A stretch of DNA of 64,000 nt. Source: Camellia lanceoleosa (Eukaryota; Streptophyta; Magnoliopsida; Ericales; Theaceae). The stretch covers positions 44,783,932 through 44,847,931 of the forward strand of contig CM045760.1 of NCBI GenBank assembly GCA_025200525.1, written 5' to 3'. Shown here in pieces: positions 10,826 to 21,726 of this stretch (its first letter is position 1; every line of letters begins with the position of its first letter). The position numbers were made by a program, and so were the translations under genes. The notes beneath the pieces are model-generated. The model was not told the origin of the DNA. It saw only the letters and a program-made list of their open reading frames with translations, and made no database searches.

Positions 10826-11379
10826 TCTATCTATATATATTAAGGAAAAGGGTCTTTTAAAACCCAAGGCTTGTGGAACCTCCAACATGTCAATCCTAAT
10901 TTCTTAATTTTTTAATATTTTTTTTAAAAAAAATTGACTTGGTGATTGGTTCAAAGATTGTAATAATTACACTAATGATTACAATAAATTCAAAGATTGT
11001 AATAATTACACTATTGATTACAATAAACACTTAATTTATAATAATTACACTTATTAAATGAATAACGCAATAAATGAAATCTTAATTTCTTTACTTTTTG
11101 CATCCCCAAGAGACTCATGTAATTATTGTGTAAATGCCTCTTAAATAAATAAATAAACACTTATTAAATTCTTTCAAACTCCTCGGTCAAACCTCATGTA
11201 TTTAATTTATATATTATGTAATTATTGTGTAAATGCCTCTTAAATAAATAAATAAACACTTATTAAATTCTTTCAAACTCCTCGGTCAAACCCCATGTAT
11301 TTAATTTATATATTAAAAAAAATGAAAACAATTATAAATATCTATAATTATCCCGTGCATAACACGGGTGATAGGCTAG
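10826..11379 (+). mobile_element. non-autonomous Helitron
   Basis: The 3' end carries the hairpin CCCGTG-CATAA-CACGGG followed by TGATAGG and the terminal CTAG at 11376-11379, with T as the next base. The 5' end TCTATCTATATATATTAAGG starts after an A at 10825, giving the A/T host dinucleotide usual for Helitron insertion. A start four bases later is equally possible. There is no Rep/helicase ORF. Inside is a 99-bp direct duplication (about 11118-11216 and 11217-11315) and a shorter doubled AAAGATTGTAATAATTACA segment. Confidence 0.8.
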
Positions 11380-11474
11380 TATATATATATATAAGGTGTT
11401 ATATATATTGATCTTAATGTTGTATTTATATAATAAAATATGACATAATAGAAAATTAGGTTATAAGATTCCTG

Positions 11475-11640
11475 CTACTTAAAAAATAAATAAATAAATA
11501 AATAAATAAAGGGACAAAGCGAAAAGGATCATCAAAGAAGCTGAGAAAGCCAAGAGAGAAAGAGAGAAGGCGGAAGAGAGAGGCGAGGTAGAGAGAAAAA
11601 AAAAAAAAAAATGGAAAAAAAGAAGAAGAAAGGGTTGGGT
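11475..11640 (+). repeat. AAAT microsatellite and purine-rich tract
   Basis: An (AAAT)n run at about 11481-11510 is followed by a GA- and A-rich stretch to 11630. It is low-complexity sequence inside the presumed LTR. Confidence 0.7.
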
Positions 11641-13560
11641 TTTTGTTTTAGTGTTTTCATTAATTTTCTAAGTATTTCTTTAATATTTAAAAAATAATTG
11701 TAAATGAGTTTATTTTTTTGTTGTTATTTATTTATTTTTATTCATTTGATGTTGATTTGATATTGTACTTGTATGTAGATGATAGATTGATTTTTAATTA
11801 TTTTGATTAGTTGTGTATGTAAGGTTTATGATTTTTATATATATTTATTTTATGGATGTAATCATATTCATGGATATATAAAATCAAAATAAACTAGGAA
11901 TCCATAGATAAATTTCGTATACTCCACCATGACTCCATGAATTGTTATTTTATTTGAGTGTTGGTGAGAGTAACTGTTAAGAAAAAAAAGAGAGTAAAGG
12001 TTATGAGATTTATTTGAATGTCTTACACTCGGCATTGTCATGTTTGTTCTCATGAATAGATGAGGGGTTATGTGTATATATATTGTTTCTTTGTTTTCAA
12101 GAGTAGACAACGATATTCCCGTGCAAGTTTGGCTTCGGAGTGGTGTTAGATATACGAGAGGTACATAGGATATATGTATAGGCCGGAAGTGAAGGGTTGA
12201 AGTGGTGGAGTTAAAATATAAAAAATTAAATATGAACTTATTGGTATATTTTAAATTGTTTTGATTTGTACATCTCAAAAACTAGTAAACAATCTCAATA
12301 AATTATGAAATTTGGACAGAGGCATGTAAATGTTATCCTAAACAATTTTTATATTTTAAATTTTTACTAAAAAGATCAATTAAAACTTGTAATCGAATGA
12401 TCTTGGTTATGATAGTTTTTATTCATTTTAGCAATGCAAACTGGAGATGCTATTTTTAATCCACGAAGCGAGGTCATTTTCATTGATTTCATGTAAACTG
12501 AAGTAAATCATTTTTCTGAACACTTTTCGTGTTTTGAACTTTTCCGAAAAAAATCATCTTATAGCAGTTTCTTTTCGTTTTCAGCTTCATGTTTTTCAGT
12601 CGATTTCCGTCTAGATTCTTCTATCAAGTTTTTTTTTCTCAACCTGTTCAGTTTTTACTAAATCCTTCCGCATCACTTTTTAGAAAATTTGATTTTTTAC
12701 AATTTTTATTATTTGAGTTTTGGTCAATTCGAATGATTTAAGTATGAAGCGGTGTATTACTTCTTCAGTAATTTACTTATGATTAAATTATACAAACTTT
12801 ATTTTTGCTGAATAGTGGGTCTTACTAACTTTTTATCTAAGGCTGACCCACCATATTTTATTTATTTATTTATTTTTATACTCAATTTATATTTAGTTAT
12901 GTACGGGCAAAAAACTAAATACCACCGTATCTAAAAAAACTACCCATTTGTCTCAGTATAGGTGGAACTACTTGTCTTGTTTCGTAACAAGAATTAAATG
13001 CATTTTTGTTTGTGTCTGGTTGACACGTGGATGTCAAATCTTGTACTCATACCAGTATACTTGTATACTGACTCATTTTGTCTCTTGACATCTTGGGTGC
13101 GTTCTGTTTGAGTGCAACCAAGCTTCCTTTGCAGGATTTGTTGGGACTACGGTGATGAGAAATAATTATAGTTATAGGACATGCTTATCAGACTTCTTTT
13201 GTTTTCTTGACTTTAGGGTTGATATTAGTTTGTTTGTTTTTTTTTTTTTTTTTTATGACCTTAGTATTTTGATAATTTGGCATTGTGGGTTATTTTCTAA
13301 CTTTTTGCATTGTTTAAGTTGTTTTGACTATTTGTTACTACTTTAATGTTGGAGGTATTTAATAGTTATGAATTTACGATAGATGGTTTGGTTGGCACTT
13401 TGTTAATTTTTTTTTATCCCTTGTCATTTTTTTTTGAGTATTAAAATTTACTTAAACCAAATTGAGAGAAAAACATTTAGATTTTTTTTTCACCCTTAGA
13501 ATTTGGATGATAGAATATTGATTGGGATTTAGTTCTAATTTAATATTTAATTTTCTAAAT
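11640..13560. other. non-coding body of the presumed solo LTR
   Basis: The sequence is AT-rich with no domain-bearing frame. The longest frame (minus strand, 11868-12278) has a biased, featureless composition and no recognisable motif. A poly-T tract lies at 13229-13252. Confidence 0.5.
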
Positions 13561-13574
13561 TTTGGGGCGTGACA

Positions 13575-13745
13575 CTTTATATAAATGAAATAACTTACTT
13601 TTTCTTTCTTTTTCCAATGTAGAATTATCAAATAAATCATAAACTAATTAGAATTTTATTTTTATATGGTTAAATTAAAGTTAGCCAATGGAAATTTTCT
13701 CAATTGCTTAAAATTAAAAAAATTAATATGAGATATTAAAATTTT
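13575..13745 (-). repeat. sixth USE/TATA unit
   Basis: This unit resembles the unit ending at 10690, sharing the 3' tail GGTTAAAT.AAAGTTAG.CAATGGA. The TATA-like motif is at 13577-13584 and a decayed USE at 13615-13625. The array therefore spans the presumed solo LTR. Confidence 0.65.
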
Positions 13746-14768
13746 CACAAAATTCTTTACTAAATTTTTTTTTTACTTATATAATATATAGATAGATAGA
13801 TAGATAGTCCTGCTCTCGTTTGGCTACCTGAAAATAACTTCTGGAGCCTCAACTCCTTATCAGACTTCAGAGGATATCCCCATGTGGTCAGGCCTCTTTT
13901 GGCCATCCAAAAAGCAAAGGCTTGTGGGGCTAGAATATTAGAAAATATATATGGGAAAATTACATTTCAATGGGAGAAAAAAAAAAAGAGTGAACTATCA
14001 ATAAATCTTAATAATTGGATTTAATTCTCATAAAATTCTATTAAAAATAAGTCTTGTTAAAATTGTCATTAAAAATAATTTTTTTGTAATAATTTTTTAT
14101 ATACATCGCTAAAAATTAACAATTAATTACTTTTTTTTGTCATGATTTTTATAAACTGTCCCTAAAACTTATAATTAGTGACCTTTTTTATGACAAATTT
14201 TTCTCATCGGACCTATTAGATAATAAGTTTACTTATTCAGACTTACATGTAAGTACCCAAAAAAATAATTACGCAAATATAGAGTACAAGTTACACTTGC
14301 ATCCTCCCAACATTTCACTTAGATCAACAAATCACTTGCACCTCACATATTTTTATAATTTTTTTTGTCTGTCTCACTATTTTGAAATAATCCTTATATA
14401 TATTAATTAAAAAAAATCAACTAAAGAGCAAAACATTTTGAAAAAACATGTCACTTTTTTTAGTTGGATCCCAAACCACACCTAACAAATGGAAAAAGGA
14501 AGTTGATAAACAACAGAGTTGAGTTAATTCGAGTGAATAATTTTCTACGGACGACAGATACAATGAGAAATAGGTTGTGCAGACAAAAATTAAAGAAGTG
14601 TCGCTAATGCCACCATCATAAAGAATGTCAAACCTTTTTTTAAATTTTTTTAAAAATTCATTTCTTTGTAAAGAGTCGAACTAATTACTTCACAGTACAA
14701 AGTGATGCTACATAATTATTAAATTAAATGATATGCCAGACTACATTTATTTTATTGGATAATCCTTT
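13746..14768. other. AT-rich intergenic stretch
   Basis: It contains a short GATA run (13789-13806) and homopolymers. I see no gene or clear transposon end. Confidence 0.6.
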
Positions 14769-15677
14769 GTAGCTCGAAAGATCTCTGCCCCGAATGGCTC
14801 AAATGTCCAAAACAACGTCGTTTTGGACAAATTTTTTTTTTCTTTCTTTCCTCTTTTATATTTGAAACAGAGGAAGAAGGAAGAGAGAGAGTGAGAGAAA
14901 GAGAGAGAAGAGAAAAGAAAGAGAGGGAGGGCGAACACAGAGAGCGAGAAAGAGAAAGAGAGAGGGCTGGTGATGGTGATGGCGATAGGCGACGGTACGA
15001 CAATGGGCGACCATGTAGATCTATGTTTGGTTTTTTTTTATTTTGTTTTGATTTTGAAAACTTGTGTTTGATGATGATGATGATGATGATGATATTGTGT
15101 GTTGTTGTGGTTATTGTTGATGATGATTTGAACAGTCTGATTAGTTTTGGTTGTTGATGATGATGTCTGATTAGGTGGGTTTGATTTTTTGGATTGGTGA
15201 TGGCGATAGGCGACGGTGCGAGACGGTGATGGGCAACGGTACGACGATGGGCGACCATGTAGATCTATGTTTGGTTTTTTTTTTATTTTTTTATTTTAAT
15301 TTTGAAAATTTGTGTTTGATGATGATGATGATGTTGTGTGTTGTTGTGGTAGATCTGTGTTTGTTTTTTATTTATTTATTTTATTTTAATTTTGAAAATC
15401 TATGTTTGATGATGATGATGTTGTGTGTTGTTGTGGTTATTGTTGATGATAATTTGAACAGTCTGATTGGTTTTGGTTGTTGATGATGATGTCTGATTAG
15501 GTGGGTTTGATTTTTTGGATTGGTTTTGGTTGTTGATGATGATGTCTGATTGGATGATTCTCTCTCTCTCTCATCCTCCTCTTTTCTTCTTTCTTCTGCC
15601 AGTTATGAAAAAAAAAAAAATTCAAAACGACGTTATTTTGAATTCGAGCCAATTTCGAGCTCGGAAGTTTCGAGCTA
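14769..15677. mobile_element. inverted-repeat element with internal tandem duplication
   Basis: Imperfect inverted ends share GTAGCTCGAAA and AACGTCGTTTTG (left arm to about 14827, right arm from about 15625). The interior has a GAGAGA-rich tract, then a unit with GGTGATGGCGATAGGCGACGG, GGGCGACCATGTAGATCT and (GAT)n repeated two to three times (from about 14970, 15196 and 15349). The open frames on both strands are low-complexity (MRERERR..., poly-M) and not credible genes. No TSD was found. Confidence 0.5.
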
Positions 15678-15954
15678 CATAGTGGAACCATATTTTATTT
15701 TCCTATTCTTCTTCCAGTTCTCAATTTTTTTTGGACCAACGACAATTTGACACGTGGCAAAGCTTCCTATGAAAATTTTGGTGACCTTCCTCCCTCTTTT
15801 CAATCATTATTGAAGTAATCTAAAAAAATCAAGTAACATTACTTATGTAATAATCTGAACCAATGGTATAACTGAAAATTTTGTCTTTAAAATATGATAA
15901 TTTACCATTGTTAAGTAGCTTGGAAATAAGGAATAATCCGATTAATATAAATTG

Positions 15955-16340
15955 TAATTTTTTAATTGTCAAAATATCACAAAACACAATTTTAGAAAAA
16001 TTACCAAAAAAAAAAAATTCTCAAGATTTGAGCATTATAACAAAATAAATTTTTAATTTTTAATTTTATCAATTTAAAATTTAAAATTTTAATTTATTTT
16101 CAACATAAGCTATTTGTTTATTTTCATTGATTAAAATCGATGAAAAAATAGATATTTTAATCATTAAAATTAATAAAAATAATATTTTAAACATTTTATA
16201 TATACAATTTAATGACTAAAATATTAATTTTACTTAACAAAAATAAATAAATGACTTAAATTGAAAATAAATTAAAACATTAAAATTTAAATTGATAAAA
16301 CTAAAAATTAAAGCTTTTTATTTTTATTTTTATTTTTTTT
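15955..16340. mobile_element. foldback MITE, AT-rich
   Basis: Arms of about 90 bp (16040-16130 and 16240-16335) are inverted copies built around TTTTATCAATTTAAA and TTTTAATTTATTTTCAA. The centre is short and there is no ORF. Confidence 0.6.
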
Positions 16341-16603
16341 AATTATAATTTGTCTCTAAAATTTCTAATAATTCTTCCTTTCCTCGTAGACTTCACAAAC
16401 CAAAAGCTGTCTCTGTTTCACATTTTTCTCAGGCAAAGAGACTCTGTTCATCTGGTGAGCTTAGCATTGTCTTCTTGAGTTGAAAGACTTGAAAGGGTTA
16501 GGCTCTCCTCACTCTCCTCCCTCTCCTCCCTCACTTGTACACTTAAAACCCAAATGCCCCTCTTGGTGCTTCTTTGACCGTTGAAGAGGAAGCAGCTCTC
16601 TTG

Positions 16604-16640
16604 ATGTCTTGTTCACTTGGAGGATTTCTCAATTTTTTGG
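16604..16640 (+). pseudogene. host gene exon 1 (candidate first coding exon)
   Basis: ATG opens MSCSLGGFLNFL and ends in a single G before the donor GTAAAAC at 16641. The upstream 16390-16600 segment is less AT-rich with CT-rich strings, like a 5' UTR. The leftover G joins the CC of exon 2 to keep the MEAST frame open. One phase match alone has a one-in-three chance of being accidental, so this exon is the least certain. Confidence 0.4.
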
Positions 16641-16959
16641 GTAAAACTCAATCCCCTCATCTCATCTCTTTGATTTTGTGGTAAAACTTAAAGGGTAGGA
16701 TTTTCTAAAGTAAACATGTTTAGGGTGTTCTTAATTTTAAAAGCATTTTTTGTTATTTTGTTCTTGGATGAGGAATTTTGTGATGTTCCATGTATGTGTT
16801 TTATTTTCAATATTAGGTAATTTTAAAAAAAATCATGAAAATGGGATGTTTGATGCTACCACTTGTTAAGAGGTGTTTTATCTTGAAAGTCTATGAAAAA
16901 AGGAGTACTCAAAATTAGTTTATCTTGAATGGCATAACCCCTAAAAGGAGTACAATTGG

Positions 16960-17392
16960 GGTTAATCACGATGCAGATTGTAGGATGTTACAATTGTATA
17001 ACCCCAATTGGCCCAAACAATCCGGATCTCATTAGGATCTTAAATTGTATAACCCCAGTTGAGCCAAACAATCCAGATCACTTTATGATCTTAAATTTTG
17101 TAGAATCGTACTACGATCATAATTCTACTACGATCCCATTCCAACCAAAAATTTTTTTTTTGTTTTTTATTTCTTATATTTGGCCATAAATCCCTCTGGA
17201 AGCATCAACTCTAATAAATTTTAGCATAGAAGATGCCTTGTATCAAATTATCATTTTTTTTATAATGATTTTAAAATTATTTTACATAAATTATTATTAT
17301 AGATAATTTTTCAATTTATTTTGCACTGAAATTATGATCCGATCCAAGACTCTCTCCCAAAGATCCCACATAGGATCCCAATTTTAACAACC
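16960..17392. mobile_element. MITE with GGTTRTYAA-type ends, copy A
   Basis: The left end GGTTAATCACGATGCAG and the right end (complement GGTTGTTAAAATTGGGATCC) are inverted relatives. The interior carries several CTACGATC and GGATC words. It is non-coding and sits in the candidate intron 1. Confidence 0.55.
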
Positions 17393-17402
17393 TTGTGTTA
17401 AT

Positions 17403-17650
17403 GGTTGTTAAGATCGAGATTCTACGTAGGATTGGTGAGAGGGTATTGTGGATCGGATCGGTCATAGGATTGGATCAAAGATCATAGGATTGTACCTCCT
17501 ATTTAAAATAAGGTAAAAATACAATATATATCAAAAATAAGGTGAAAAATGACAAATCTTACACTATCCCACACGATCCTACTATAACACTATCATTTTG
17601 ACAATATAGAATTGTATGATCCTACAATCTGCATTGCTATTTTGATAACC
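17403..17650. mobile_element. MITE with GGTTRTYAA-type ends, copy B
   Basis: It begins GGTTGTTAAGATCGAGATTC and ends with the complement of GGTTATCAAAATAGC. It lies ten bases from copy A, and both share GATTGTAGGAT near one end. It is non-coding. Confidence 0.6.
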
Positions 17651-18726
17651 ATGATGTAAAATGAAAATTTTGAAGTATTAGGTGTTATATGCCATGTTAT
17701 TGAAATGTATAATTTTTCTAAACATTTTGGTAGATTAGGGCTTTATTTTTAAAGCCATGTACCTTTGAAACTTTATTTTAGATCAATTTTGTAAAGTATG
17801 TGATTTATGCTTAGAGGAGTAAGTTCACATGATTAATATGCTTTGGATGACATTTTATAGTTTAGTTGTCAAAGGTGGGAGATTGGATGTCAAGTAAGTG
17901 ACATTTTTATTGAAAATAATGAAGTATATGAATTAGTGCTTGTTTGTGTGCTCACATGCTTTATAATTTTCTAAAATGATTTTGGAAGTGAATGCTTAGG
18001 TTAGGCTTTATTTTAATGAACCTGTAACCTTAGAAAAAAAGAGGGGGGGGGGGGGGGGGGGATGTAATGGTTGTTGTTGATATATTGAAGTTTATGTTTT
18101 GTTTCGGAAAAGATGAATTTTATTATGAAATTTTAAAAGTTGGAAACATTGCCAACATGTTTAGATGATTGTCAAATAAAATGAAATTTGAATCAAGATT
18201 AAAATTAACGGGTTTGCAAGTTTCAAAACTGGAATGAATTCCTTTGACTGTATTTTGGTTCATTGAACCCTAACGTAATCATGGACTTTTTTAATTGGTT
18301 TGACTTTTTAGGTTCTTTTAGTTCATCTCATTAGGTTTAGAAATCCTGGGTGTGACATAATATGTGATATAATTAACAATGCAAAAATGGCACATGCTAC
18401 TAAAAGAAGGACTACCAGTTACAGAAAACAATATTTTTTGCATAATTGCGGAACAAATAGTTTGACCCTCAAGAAATAAAGTTTATTACTGGAACTCTAA
18501 TGCCAAAGATAACTGTTGCACATAGGTCTCAAGGTATTTAGATAGAGGATGATGCTTTGATTTAAAAAAAAAGAAAAAAAGAAAAGAAAAAAAAGATGAC
18601 AACCTTCCTAACTAAAATTTCATAAAAATAAACCAAACAATAAATTATATAGCATCAATTTTTAAAAATGAGACAACTACAAAGCCCAAATTGCATTCAC
18701 CCGAGTCAAATTTAATTGTTATCATC
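17651..18726. other. candidate intron sequence; poly-G run
   Basis: AT-rich, with a run of about 19 G at 18042-18060. CTGGGTGTGACA at 18344-18355 resembles an LTR end, but no partner start or TSD was found. Confidence 0.5.
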
Positions 18727-19226
18727 TGTTGGATTAAAAATGGAAACTTGATGGATATCAATTTTGAAAAGGGGCAAAACAACTGGAATGGAGAGAATTT
18801 CACCAATGGCATTTACTCAATGGTAAACAATAAACAAAGGGTTTAAGGGATGAGTCTGATTTTCTTTCACAAGCTCAGAGTGTGAACAGTACACATTTTT
18901 TGATTGGTGCAAGGCGAAATAGTGGAACCTTGATGAAAATCAATTCTGAAAATTCTTTTGTTAGTAGTTAGTAGCTAGAGTGAGTTAGTTGCACTCTAGA
19001 ATGACCTGTAAACAAGTATTAATAGGCATCTAATTTATTCAGCTATGCAACCCAATAGAGGCAAATAACATGAAGTGAGAACATATTTTTCATCTTCTTT
19101 GTCACAATAAAAACCCACAATTTTTTGTAACAAATTTCCCGATTTTTACAAATTTCTGCACAGAACTTCTCTTCCCTAACTCTCCTGAATTCTTGCTGCC
19201 CCATCACACCCTGCAACAACCTAACA
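18727..19226 (+). repeat. 5' LTR of copia B
   Basis: It begins TGTTGGATTAAAAATGG and ends CAACCTAACA, two bases before the PBS. The length of 500 bp fits copia. The start is inferred from TG and the family pattern only, because no second LTR exists for comparison. Confidence 0.55.
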
Positions 19227-19227
19227 G

Positions 19228-19239
19228 TGGTATCAAAGC
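19228..19239 (+). promoter_or_regulatory. primer-binding site of copia B
   Basis: TGGTATCAAAGC matches the initiator Met-tRNA complement with one change (A for G), as in many plant copia elements. Confidence 0.8.
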
Positions 19240-20074
19240 ATTGAAGGTCCTACAAAACAAAACAGCTAAGGTCCAAACACTACAACAAAAATATACTTTA
19301 GTGGCACTACACTAGTGGCATATTTTTAGAAAATGCCACAAAAAATTATATTTAGTGGCACGTTTTTGAAAAATGCCACAAAACGACAAACATAAAAGGC
19401 TCTAGTGACATTTCAATGAACAAGTGTCACAAAACTACAACAAAAACATACTTTAGTGGCACTACACTAGTGACATATTTTTAGAAAATGCCACAAAAAT
19501 GATATTTAGTGGCACGTTTTTTAAAAATGCCACAAAACGACAAACATAAAAGGCTCTAGTGACATTTCAATGAACAAGTGTCACAAAACTATAACAAAAA
19601 CACACTTTAGTGACACTATACTAGTGGCATGTTTTTAGAAAATGCCACAAAAATAATATTTGGTGACACATTTAGATAAATGTCACAAAGCCACAAACAT
19701 ATAAGGCTCTAGTGGCATTTCAATAAAGAAATGTCACATCAATTTTATGGCATTTTATAAAATAATGACACAAAAAATTATGTTCGTGACATTTACCAAC
19801 ATATGCCACTAAACTTTAGTAGCAATGGTATTTTTTTTTAAAATGTCAGGACACTAGGTAGGTGCAAATTATTTTTTATGGCATTTAGGTGAAAAGTTTC
19901 ATAAACAAATATTTTATAGCATTTTGAGAAATGCCACTAAATCAAAAACTTTCCAAGCTTATAATGGCAATTTTGAAAAAAACAAAAAATGCTAATATAT
20001 TTTTAAAATTTTTACAATGCAGTAAATGATTAAAAATAAATAAATTAAACTCAATATATACTATAGAAAAAAGC

Positions 20075-20575
20075 ATATTCGGCGACTAAATTTCCTGACC
20101 AAAAAAAATTTGGTCGCTGAAAGTATAGCTTTCAGCAACCAAAACAGCATTAGTAGCCAAAAGTAAAGTTTTTTGGCGACTAAACAATTTTAGTAGCCAA
20201 AAGTCTACAATTGGCGACAAAAACTAAGTTTGGTCGCTGATTATATGGGTTTTAGTGACAAAAAAAATTTTAGTAGTCCAAAGTAAAGCTTTTTAGTGAC
20301 TAAAAAAATTTTAGTAGCCAAAAGTCTATAATTGGCGACTAAAAAATAAGTTTAGTCGCCAAAAATGGTTATTTTTAGTGCGGGAGAACTAAAATCCTAA
20401 GGTGGGAATTAAATTTTTTGGCGACCAAAATTTTGGTAGCTGAAAGTGCATCTTCGGTGACCAAATCCGATTTTGGTCGGCAAAAGTTAAGTTTTTTAGC
20501 AACTAAAAAATAATTAGTAGCCAAAAGTATAAAATTGGCGACCAAAAAATATTTTTAGTCTCCAAAAGTGGTCTT
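20075..20575. repeat. GGCGACTAAA / TTTGGTCGC subterminal-type repeat cluster
   Basis: Many copies of GGCGACYAAA and TAGTAGCCAAAAGT alternate in both orientations. The same words make up the left subterminal region of the CACTA at 57115, so this looks like subterminal sequence of that second family carried inside the first. Confidence 0.65.
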
Positions 20576-20707
20576 TTTTTATTTTACTAGTAAATAGTTT
20601 ATTTTACATAAATTATGTTCAATAAAATAATTATGCTTATACATATACTTTTATATTAATATAGATGTATGTACTATATAAATAATATATGTTGCATATA
20701 TAATCAT

Positions 20708-20795
20708 ATGGTGCTATAGAGGTGTAGTGGGAAGAGTGTGGTGTATAAGGTTTATGGTGCGGGAGGTTGGCAGTTCGAGTCTCTGCAAGAGCATA
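20708..20795 (+). other. tRNA-like / SINE-like box segment
   Basis: GCAGTTCGAGTCTC near 20770 fits a pol III B box (GGTTCRANTCC), and GGTGTAGTGGGAAGAGTG upstream is a weak A-box candidate at about the right distance. The segment does not fold into a credible tRNA and has no poly-A tail or TSD. It may be a captured tRNA-derived piece or chance. Confidence 0.3.
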
Positions 20796-21184
20796 TCAAA
20801 TTGTTCTATAACGAATTATCGTCGCGAATAGCACTTGATAATGTCACGAATAGTGCCTACCATGACATTAAAGTGTCACTGAAAGGTTTTAGTCTTGATG
20901 GTGTAATGACACTTATAAGTGTCACTAACTCTTTTTTTAATGGCGCTTGATAGTGCCACAAATAATATCTACCATGGCATTAAAATGTCATTGAAAGTTT
21001 TTAGTCATGATGGTGCAGTGGCACTTGCAAGTATTTATCGTGGCACTCGTATCTACCGTGGCACCGATAGAAGTGACACTTGTTCAAAATGCCACAAGAC
21101 TAAAAAATGTCATTAGAAGAATAGTTTTATGGCACTTTCAAATGTCACTAAACTAAGAAAATGTTGTAGTGAAAAGTCCAAAGA

Positions 21185-21712
21185 ATGGCAGCAAGTTCCA
21201 GCATTACAACCTTCAAATATTCACCAGCTGGACTACCAATTTTTGGAGGAGAAAATTACAATTTTTGGAGCACTCAAATGAGAACCCTTTTCAAATCAGA
21301 AGATCTGTGGGATTTGGTTGAAAATAGCTATGAAAGCTCTCAGAGCCAAGAAGAATATTCAGCATGGTCAGAGGCAAGGAAGGAGAAGTTGAAAGAAAAT
21401 GAGATGAAAGATGCCAAAGCCTTGTACTACATTCAACAAGCAAAGATAACGGCTGCAACAAAATCCAAAGAAGCATGGGAGATTTTGAAGAATGAGTTTC
21501 AAGGATCGGCGAAGGTTATCGTTGTCAAACTTCGAACACTATGGAGAGAATTTGACAATTTGATGATGAAGGAAGGTGAGTCCGTCGAAATTTTCTTTTC
21601 AAGAGTTTTTACTGTCATTGAAGGCTTGTGGAGGTATAATACAAGATAAGAGAGTAGTAGAAAAAGTCTTGAGAAGCCTTCCTATTAAATACGATTGTGT
21701 GGTGGCCAGCAT
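21185..21712 (+). pseudogene. copia B gag, N-terminal part
   Basis: ATG opens MAASSSITTFKYSPAGLPIF, then FGGENYNFWSTQMRTLFKSE, AYYIQQA-like and EAWEILKNEFQGSAKV blocks, which are the typical UBN2 gag domain. A one-base frameshift near 21620 moves the frame, after which DKRVVEKVLRSLPIKYD continues gag until the LINE insertion at 21727. Gag would form the virus-like particle of the element. Confidence 0.85.
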
Positions 21713-21726
21713 AAAAGAATCTGCAA

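Larger units (their letters stand above)
10694..13574 (+). mobile_element. probable solo LTR of a gypsy-type element
   Basis: It begins TGTAGCGACCTTAATTTT and ends TTTTGGGGCGTGACA, the paired ends typical of a widespread plant LTR family (TGTAACGACC...GGGGCGTTACA). There is no gag-pol inside. It contains an A- and GA-rich leader-like zone (11480-11620) and, after 12250, GGACAGAGGCATGTAAA and related segments that I associate with such LTRs. I found no clean TSD, perhaps because of age. It has since been hit by a Helitron. Other readings are an old low-copy element with similar ends, or an unrelated intergenic spacer. Confidence 0.5.
19278..21171. mobile_element. non-autonomous CACTA transposon
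   Basis: The termini are CACTACAACAAAAATATAC on the left and the complement of CACTACAACATTTTCTTAG on the right. A 3-bp AAA duplication is on each side (19275-19277 and 21172-21174). Subterminal zones are packed with TAGTGGCA, ATGCCAC and GTGACA words in both orientations, the usual transposase-binding pattern of CACTA elements. No transposase is encoded. A separate cluster of GGCGACTAAA/TTTGGTCGC words (20075-20575) resembles another CACTA family and may be a nested piece. Confidence 0.88.

Noticed and set aside
11868..12278. 136-codon minus-strand ORF as a gene
   Set aside because: No domain, no start context or neighbouring exons, biased composition, and it lies inside the presumed solo LTR.
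14752..15483. ORFs rich in R/E, S/L and poly-M
   Set aside because: They arise from GAGA and GAT repeats; similar frames open on both strands.
18344..18355. LTR 3' end (CTGGGTGTGACA)
   Set aside because: No matching start, TSD or LTR-like body could be found upstream.
20708..20795. Functional tRNA gene
   Set aside because: The acceptor and anticodon arms do not pair credibly; only a B-box-like block is present.
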